Source: Actinomycetes bacterium
Lineage (GTDB): Bacteria; Actinomycetota; Coriobacteriia; Coriobacteriales; JAEZZM01
Assembly (NCBI GenBank): GCA_023418575.1
Contig: JAEZZM010000024.1
Location: forward strand, 1 to 27,946
DNA length: 27,946 bases
Direction of reading: 5' to 3'
Position numbers and translations under genes: made by a program. Below are positions 24,088-27,946 of this stretch, in pieces. A model generated the notes under the pieces. It saw only the letters and a program-made list of their open reading frames with translations, was not told the DNA's origin and did not search any database. The number at the start of each line of letters is the position of its first letter. Positions within the stretch are counted from its first letter, which is position 1.

Positions 24088-24756
24088 TTACATGAGGCTT
24101 ATTCTATTAAATGGCCAATATCTTAGCACGGCATGACCGGTAATATCGGAAAAGGGAACAGGTCCAAAATAGCGAGAATCCGCTGAGTTAGTCCGGTTAT
24201 CCCCCATAACCCAAACATAACCACTTGGTACCGTATAGGGATAGCTTAATTCTATACTATTAATGGTCTGAGGAAGTGCCTGAGAAGGAAGTCCGTGGGT
24301 GTATTCTTCATTTTGTTCTTTACCATTGAGATACAACTTGCCATCTTTAAAATCTATAGTATCACCCTCAACAGCAATCACACGCTTGATAAGGGTTTTA
24401 TCATCCCCCAGCGGATCTTTAAAGGTTACTATCTCTCCAGGTTGAACATAGCCCTTAAATTTAAAACTAAGTTTTTCGGCAAAAATTCTATCTCCCACTT
24501 GAATTGTGGGCACCATAGAGGTACTTGGTATTTCATAAGGCTCAATCACAAAAAGTTTAACAGGATACATTATTACTACAACAGTAACCACAACCAAGAG
24601 ATACTCTAATAAAGAACGTGCAAAACTTGGTCGCTTCTTGGCTTGTTTATCCTGTGATTTAAAATGATTTCCGCCAGAGGAAGACAATCCCTGCTGATAT
24701 TGTTCTGAGCTTTGATATTGCTGTGACGGTATATAAAACTCTTCTGTCTTAGACAT
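24088..24756 (-). CDS. lepB: signal peptidase I
   Basis: Membrane serine protease that removes signal peptides from exported proteins. I choose ATG 24756 (222 aa): GGAG lies six bases upstream and the gene overlaps the trmD stop by 8 nt; the ATG at 24768 would place the GGAG inside the gene. A hydrophilic, Gln/Ser-rich cytoplasmic N-terminus (about 1-45) is followed by one membrane segment (about 50-71). The catalytic serine block IPSTSMVPTIQVGDRI carries Ser80, the Lys block TLIKRVIAVEGDTI carries Lys124, and the box YVWVMGDNRTNSADSRYFGP completes the S26 family signature. Just downstream of trmD, where rplS often stands. Confidence 0.95.
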   Translation of the reverse strand: MSKTEEFYIPSQQYQSSEQYQQGLSSSGGNHFKSQDKQAKKRPSFARSLLEYLLVVVTVVVIMYPVKLFVIEPYEIPSTSMVPTIQVGDRIFAEKLSFKFKGYVQPGEIVTFKDPLGDDKTLIKRVIAVEGDTIDFKDGKLYLNGKEQNEEYTHGLPSQALPQTINSIELSYPYTVPSGYVWVMGDNRTNSADSRYFGPVPFSDITGHAVLRYWPFNRISLM

Positions 24757-25501
24757 CATAGTCTCCATTAGTTTTAGCTAAAAACTCATCCACAAAGGCT
24801 TGCTCTTCAGGTCTTAAATCAAGTTTTCCGATAAGGTCGGGGCGTCGCTTAAGAGTTCTCTCTAAAGAATTGCGCCTTCTCCAAGCATCAACAGCTTGGT
24901 GATTGCCACTCAATAATACCTCAGGAACTTTTAGACCACGATATTCTGCCGGACGAGTGTATTGTTCATATTCAAGTAAACCTGAGCCAGAAAATGACTC
25001 GTCTTCAGAACTTTGCTCATTTCCCAAGGCTCCAGGTAAGAGACGCACAATTGCATCTGTTACTACCATAGCAGCAAATTCCCCACCCGTCAGTACATAA
25101 TCACCTAAAGAAATGCAATAATCAGCTAAAGAATAAACTCGTTCATCAAAACCTTCATAACGACCACAAACAAAGATAAGACGTTCTTCCCCTGACAGCT
25201 CTTGAGCTAGACTTTGGGTAAATCTTTGACCCGTGGGAGTAAAAAAGATAATTTTAGCGGCGGGTTTATCGGCAGCACAAAGCTCATCTAAGGCTTCAAA
25301 GACTGGGGCGCACTTCATAAGCATCCCCTGACCACCGCCATATGGTTCATCATCTACTGAGCGATGTTTATCATGAGTCCAATCACGAAGATCATGAGCC
25401 TTAAAGCTCCATAGGCCCTTTTCTTGGGCCCTGCCTAATATTGACTGCGATAAGGGCTCAAACATTTCTGGAAAGACTGATAAACTCTCTACCTGCAACA
25501 T
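24749..25501 (-). CDS. trmD: tRNA (guanine-37-N1)-methyltransferase
   Basis: SPOUT-family methylase that makes m1G37, guarding against frameshifts. The 250 aa protein has SVFPEMFEPL at 8-17, the DLRDWTHDKHRSVDDEPYGG stretch near 37-56 followed by GGQGMLMK, the knotted SAM site LGDYVLTGGEFAAMVVTDAI near 131-150, and the VPEVLLSGNH block near 197-206 with WRRRNSLERT after it. Start ATG 25501 with GAGG upstream, 2 nt after rimM. Complete and typical. Confidence 0.97.
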   Translation of the reverse strand: MLQVESLSVFPEMFEPLSQSILGRAQEKGLWSFKAHDLRDWTHDKHRSVDDEPYGGGQGMLMKCAPVFEALDELCAADKPAAKIIFFTPTGQRFTQSLAQELSGEERLIFVCGRYEGFDERVYSLADYCISLGDYVLTGGEFAAMVVTDAIVRLLPGALGNEQSSEDESFSGSGLLEYEQYTRPAEYRGLKVPEVLLSGNHQAVDAWRRRNSLERTLKRRPDLIGKLDLRPEEQAFVDEFLAKTNGDYDV

Positions 25502-25503
25502 CT

Positions 25504-26088
25504 TTAAACCTCAAGTTCTGATGATGTATCTACGTTAAGTTCAAGTAAATCCTTTGGCAGATTAAGCAGCAAGCTATTCTCGTCATAAGAACAAACAAAG
25601 GCATCCACAAAAGGTACAAGCAGCTCTGGATAGCTTTTACTATCAAGTACCAGGAGACTTTGATACTCCCCTTTAATATGCTCTTTCACATAGCCCAAAA
25701 AGCCTGCAGTCTTATCATAAACCTCAAGGCCGATTAGTTCATCTTCTACTTCTATCTCAAAATCTTCTTCCTTAAAACCCCAGGATAGAAGCTCAGCACA
25801 TGAAACTAAAACTTGAGGATTGGGTAGAGATAAAAGTTGCTGAGCAGTTTCAAGAGAGTCTACAGATTCAAAACGTACCAGGAAGGCATCCTTGTGCTCA
25901 CGAATAGAGCAGACTTTAGTAAAAGACTCTATTTTGCATAAAGGTGGGCAGAGGCAGACCTTCATATCTTCTTGCAATATAAAAGGGAGCCCTTCTGCAC
26001 TCTGGCAGACAAGCTCCCCGTTTATTCCATGTGTAGAAATGATATGAGCTGCAGAAACAAAGCAAAAGGCAGAGCTTTGCTTGTTCAC
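25504..26088 (-). CDS. rimM: 16S rRNA maturation factor RimM
   Basis: Assembly factor for the 30S head domain that binds S19. The 194 aa protein shows the N-terminal RimM barrel with HIISTHGINGELVCQS near residues 15-30, and a C-terminal PRC-barrel (about 110-190) with the ELIGLEVYDKTAGFLGYVKE stretch and LLVPFVDAFVCSYDENSLLL. Start GTG 26088 shares its G with the khpA stop (TAGTG). Longer than the usual 165-175 aa by about 20 residues, mainly an acidic loop between the two domains. The family call is firm because of both domains and the rpsP-khpA-rimM-trmD order. Confidence 0.93.
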   Translation of the reverse strand: MNKQSSAFCFVSAAHIISTHGINGELVCQSAEGLPFILQEDMKVCLCPPLCKIESFTKVCSIREHKDAFLVRFESVDSLETAQQLLSLPNPQVLVSCAELLSWGFKEEDFEIEVEDELIGLEVYDKTAGFLGYVKEHIKGEYQSLLVLDSKSYPELLVPFVDAFVCSYDENSLLLNLPKDLLELNVDTSSELEV

Positions 26089-26369
26089 TAACCTAGCACC
26101 TCAACTTCTGTACTCAAATTATAGCGCGTACCCATAGCATAGGCTAAGGTTCTAATGGCCTTAATTACGCGCCCACGCCTACCAATGATCTTACCAATAT
26201 CATCTTCTGCTACCCCAAGTTCTATGAGGCAGGAGTTATCATCTCTATCAGTAACATCTATACTAAGTTCTTCTGGATGATCAACTAAGGAAGCAACCAG
26301 ATACTCAACTAAATCAGCTACCGCATCACTGGGTAGCTGAGTTTCAAGCATAGCTTCTGTTTCTGTCAT
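26088..26369 (-). CDS. khpA: KhpA-type KH-domain RNA-binding protein
   Basis: Small single-KH protein of the YlqC/KhpA family; partners KhpB in other Gram-positive bacteria and binds many RNAs, with effects on cell division. The 93 aa protein has the GxxG RNA-binding loop within IGKIIGRRGRVIKAIRTLA (about residues 57-75) and an alpha-beta start with LVEYLVASLVDHPEEL near 20-35. Start ATG 26369 overlaps the rpsP stop (TAATG). Placement between rpsP and rimM is the standard one. Confidence 0.93.
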   Translation of the reverse strand: MTETEAMLETQLPSDAVADLVEYLVASLVDHPEELSIDVTDRDDNSCLIELGVAEDDIGKIIGRRGRVIKAIRTLAYAMGTRYNLSTEVEVLG

Positions 26370-26614
26370 TAAGCACCCTTGCGTGCAGTCTCAATAAGAC
26401 GCTTAACAGTGTCAGTTGGCTGAGCACCCTTAGCAATCCAAGCATCTACCTTCTCAAGATCAAGCTCAATTAAGGAAGGCTGCTTAAGTGGATTATAACG
26501 ACCGACCTGCTCAATCAAACGGCCATCACGTGGTGCACGTGAATCTGCTACAACTACACGATAGTAAGGTGCCTTTTTAGCGCCGTGACGGGCGAGGCGA
26601 ATCTTAACTGCCAC
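26369..26614 (-). CDS. rpsP: 30S ribosomal protein S16
   Basis: Small-subunit protein important for 30S assembly. The 81 aa protein has VKIRLARHGAKKAPYYRVVV at residues 3-22, DSRAPRDGRLIEQVGRYNPL at 24-43, and WIAKGAQPTDTVKRLI near 58-73, all typical. Start GTG 26614 with GAGGAG six bases upstream. First gene of the rpsP-khpA-rimM-trmD-lepB chain. The 190-nt spacer from ffh contains a possible pseudoknot directly upstream of the ribosome site. Confidence 0.98.
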   Translation of the reverse strand: MAVKIRLARHGAKKAPYYRVVVADSRAPRDGRLIEQVGRYNPLKQPSLIELDLEKVDAWIAKGAQPTDTVKRLIETARKGA

Positions 26615-26638
26615 TTATATCTCCTCTAAATACTTATG

Positions 26639-26686
26639 GTGACCGGTTTTTTGGAAGTATCTTTCACTCAGTCACACTTATACTTC
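26639..26686 (-). promoter_or_regulatory. candidate H-type pseudoknot in the rpsP leader
   Basis: Minus-strand RNA: GAAGUAU (26686-26680) pairs perfectly with AUACUUC (26660-26654). The loop sequence GUGACUG (26675-26669) pairs with downstream CGGUCAC (26645-26639), 7 bp with one G-U. The crossing linker is CAAAAAAC, A-rich as in many pseudoknots. The element ends about 24 nt before the rpsP start and close to its GAGGAG box, so folding could control translation. I do not know a described family with this form. Confidence 0.45.
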
Positions 26687-26752
26687 AATAGCAAAACTAT
26701 ATTCTACAACATATTTCTTAGTTTGTGTAGGGCATTTTGTATTATTTGAAAG

Positions 26753-26776
26753 GCGCTTCACACAGCGCTTCACACT
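26753..26776. repeat. two-copy 12-bp tandem repeat behind ffh
   Basis: The plus strand reads gcgcttcacaca (26753-26764) and then gcgcttcacact (26765-26776). The GCGCT/AGCGC ends can form a small hairpin on the minus strand, but the tail CTTTCAAAT is poor, so I do not call a terminator. Confidence 0.8.
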
Positions 26777-26803
26777 CGCTCAAGCGGGATCTATCCCACA
26801 AGG

Positions 26804-27946
26804 CTATTTCATGCCCATTTGCCTCATGAGGTCTTTAAGCTCCGACATATTTCCCATACCAGGAAAAGACCTCATACGCTTAGACTTTTTGCCACCCATA
26901 CTTGAGCGTAGCTTATTCATCATCTTTGAGGCTTCCATAAATTGCTTAATCAACTGGTTTACATCATATACCTCAACGCCAGCGCCCTTAGCAATGCGCA
27001 CGCGTCTTGAACCATTAATAATCTTAGGCTTAAGACGCTCTTCTTTAGTCATAGCTCGAACGATGGCCTCCATGCGATCAACTTGTTTTTCATCAAACTT
27101 TGATGAACCCAAGATCTTATCGCCACCAGGAAGTGAGCTCATAATAGAGGCAAAACCGCCCATTTTTCTAATGGACTGAATTTGTGTCAGGAAGTCTTCA
27201 AAAGTAAAGCCTTCACGCATAATGCGCTCGGCATCTTCAATCTGTTTTTGATCGGCGGCTTGCTGTGCTTTTTCAATAAGTGAAACTACATCACCCATGC
27301 CTAAGATTCGCTTAGCCATGCGATCAGGATGAAACACCTCTAGCGAATCAGGCTTTTCTCCGCGTGATACAAACTTAATGGGCTTACCGGTAACTGAACG
27401 CACCGACAGAGCTCCACCACCGCGGGCATCGCCGTCAAGCTTAGAAATGATAACGCCATCAAAATCAAGCTCTTGGGAAAATGCCTCAACCACAGTGACA
27501 ATGTCTTGACCCGTCATAGCATCAACTACCATGAGGACCTGATCAGGTTTTACTGCGGCCTTAATAGCAGCTGCCTCACGCATCATTTCCTCATCAACAT
27601 GCAAACGGCCCGCTGTATCAACAATGACAACATTTTTAAGATCATCAACGGCAAAACGTATGGCTTCTTGCGCAATCTTTACAGGATCTTTTCCATCTCC
27701 CCTATAAACCTTAACATCCAGCTCTTTACCTAGGGTTTCCAGCTGATCTGCTGCAGCAGGGCGATAAACATCACAGGCAGCAAGTACCGGTGCTTTCCCC
27801 TGCTTTTTTAAAAGATATGCTAGCTTGGCAGCTGCCGTAGTTTTACCAGAACCCTGCAGGCCCACCAGCATAATGACATTGGGAATGCGAGAAGAAAGAA
27901 CCAGGCGAGATTCTGTAGACCCCAAAAGATCTGTAAGCTCTTGCAA
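26804..27946 (-). CDS. ffh: signal recognition particle protein Ffh (5' end outside window)
   Basis: GTPase that binds signal peptides on the ribosome with 4.5S/6S RNA and delivers them to FtsY. About 380 codons are visible; the N-terminal helical N domain is largely missing because the gene runs past the window edge, so the real start is not seen (the first codon here is only an internal one). Visible: the P-loop MLVGLQGSGKTTAAAKLAY near residues 26-44, the DVYRPAAADQL box near 58-68, DTAGRLHVDEEMM near 109-121, SKLDGDARGGGALS near 168-181, then the methionine-rich M domain (about 215-380) with ERIMREGFTFEDFLTQIQSI and a basic, Met-rich end. Upstream of rpsP, as in many bacteria. Confidence 0.97.
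   Translation of the reverse strand: MQELTDLLGSTESRLVLSSRIPNVIMLVGLQGSGKTTAAAKLAYLLKKQGKAPVLAACDVYRPAAADQLETLGKELDVKVYRGDGKDPVKIAQEAIRFAVDDLKNVVIVDTAGRLHVDEEMMREAAAIKAAVKPDQVLMVVDAMTGQDIVTVVEAFSQELDFDGVIISKLDGDARGGGALSVRSVTGKPIKFVSRGEKPDSLEVFHPDRMAKRILGMGDVVSLIEKAQQAADQKQIEDAERIMREGFTFEDFLTQIQSIRKMGGFASIMSSLPGGDKILGSSKFDEKQVDRMEAIVRAMTKEERLKPKIINGSRRVRIAKGAGVEVYDVNQLIKQFMEASKMMNKLRSSMGGKKSKRMRSFPGMGNMSELKDLMRQMGMK

Noticed and set aside
26746..26803. A terminator behind ffh formed by the 12-bp repeats
   Set aside because: The possible stem is only five base pairs and the tail is poor, so ffh may read into rpsP.

Overview
The window is a core-genome stretch of a bacterial chromosome in which every gene I can support lies on the minus strand, so transcription runs from position 27946 towards 1. 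The base composition is moderately A+T-rich (by eye a little over 40% GC). The gene order mixes Bacillota-like and Actinomycetota-like traits: two-subunit glycyl-tRNA synthetase, TrmFO next to a Xer recombinase, an Ala/Glu-rich tail on ribosomal protein S2, and rplS-rnhB-yraN-comM-dprA leading into rpsB-tsf-pyrH-frr-uppS-cdsA-dxr-rseP. This suits a low-GC member of the Coriobacteriia (Atopobium/Fannyhessea-like). That placement is inference from gene content and protein style; no database search was possible. A low-GC Bacillota is the alternative.

In transcription order: (1) 27946-24088 holds the 3' part of ffh, then rpsP-khpA-rimM-trmD-lepB, tightly packed with 1-8 nt overlaps (protein targeting, ribosome and tRNA maturation, signal peptide removal). 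(2) 24048-15796 holds glyQ-glyS-ppsR-ppdK-dgt: glycyl-tRNA synthetase, pyruvate phosphate dikinase with its regulator, and a dNTP triphosphohydrolase. (3) 15848-14759 holds azlC-azlD, a branched-chain amino acid exporter pair. (4) 14754-7748 opens with a promoter and leader for rplS, followed by a terminator, then rnhB-yraN-comM-dprA-trmFO-xerC (genome maintenance, natural-transformation-type genes, tRNA methylation, chromosome dimer resolution). (5) 7655-5644 is a transcription unit for rpsB-tsf with its own promoter, a structured leader and a strong terminator. (6) 5535-1 holds pyrH-frr-uppS-cdsA-dxr-rseP (UMP supply, ribosome recycling, isoprenoid and phospholipid precursors, intramembrane protease); rseP runs off the window.

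I see no mobile element, tRNA, rRNA, CRISPR array or obvious accessory island. The least ordinary signals are non-coding or sit inside core genes. A possible H-type pseudoknot lies in the rpsP leader. A multi-stem leader lies upstream of rpsB. Short tandem repeats flank ppdK on both sides. The site-2 protease has a large cytoplasmic insertion that resembles a winged helix. Two conserved clusters usually found apart (trmD...rplS and glyQS-ppsR-ppdK-dgt) appear merged.
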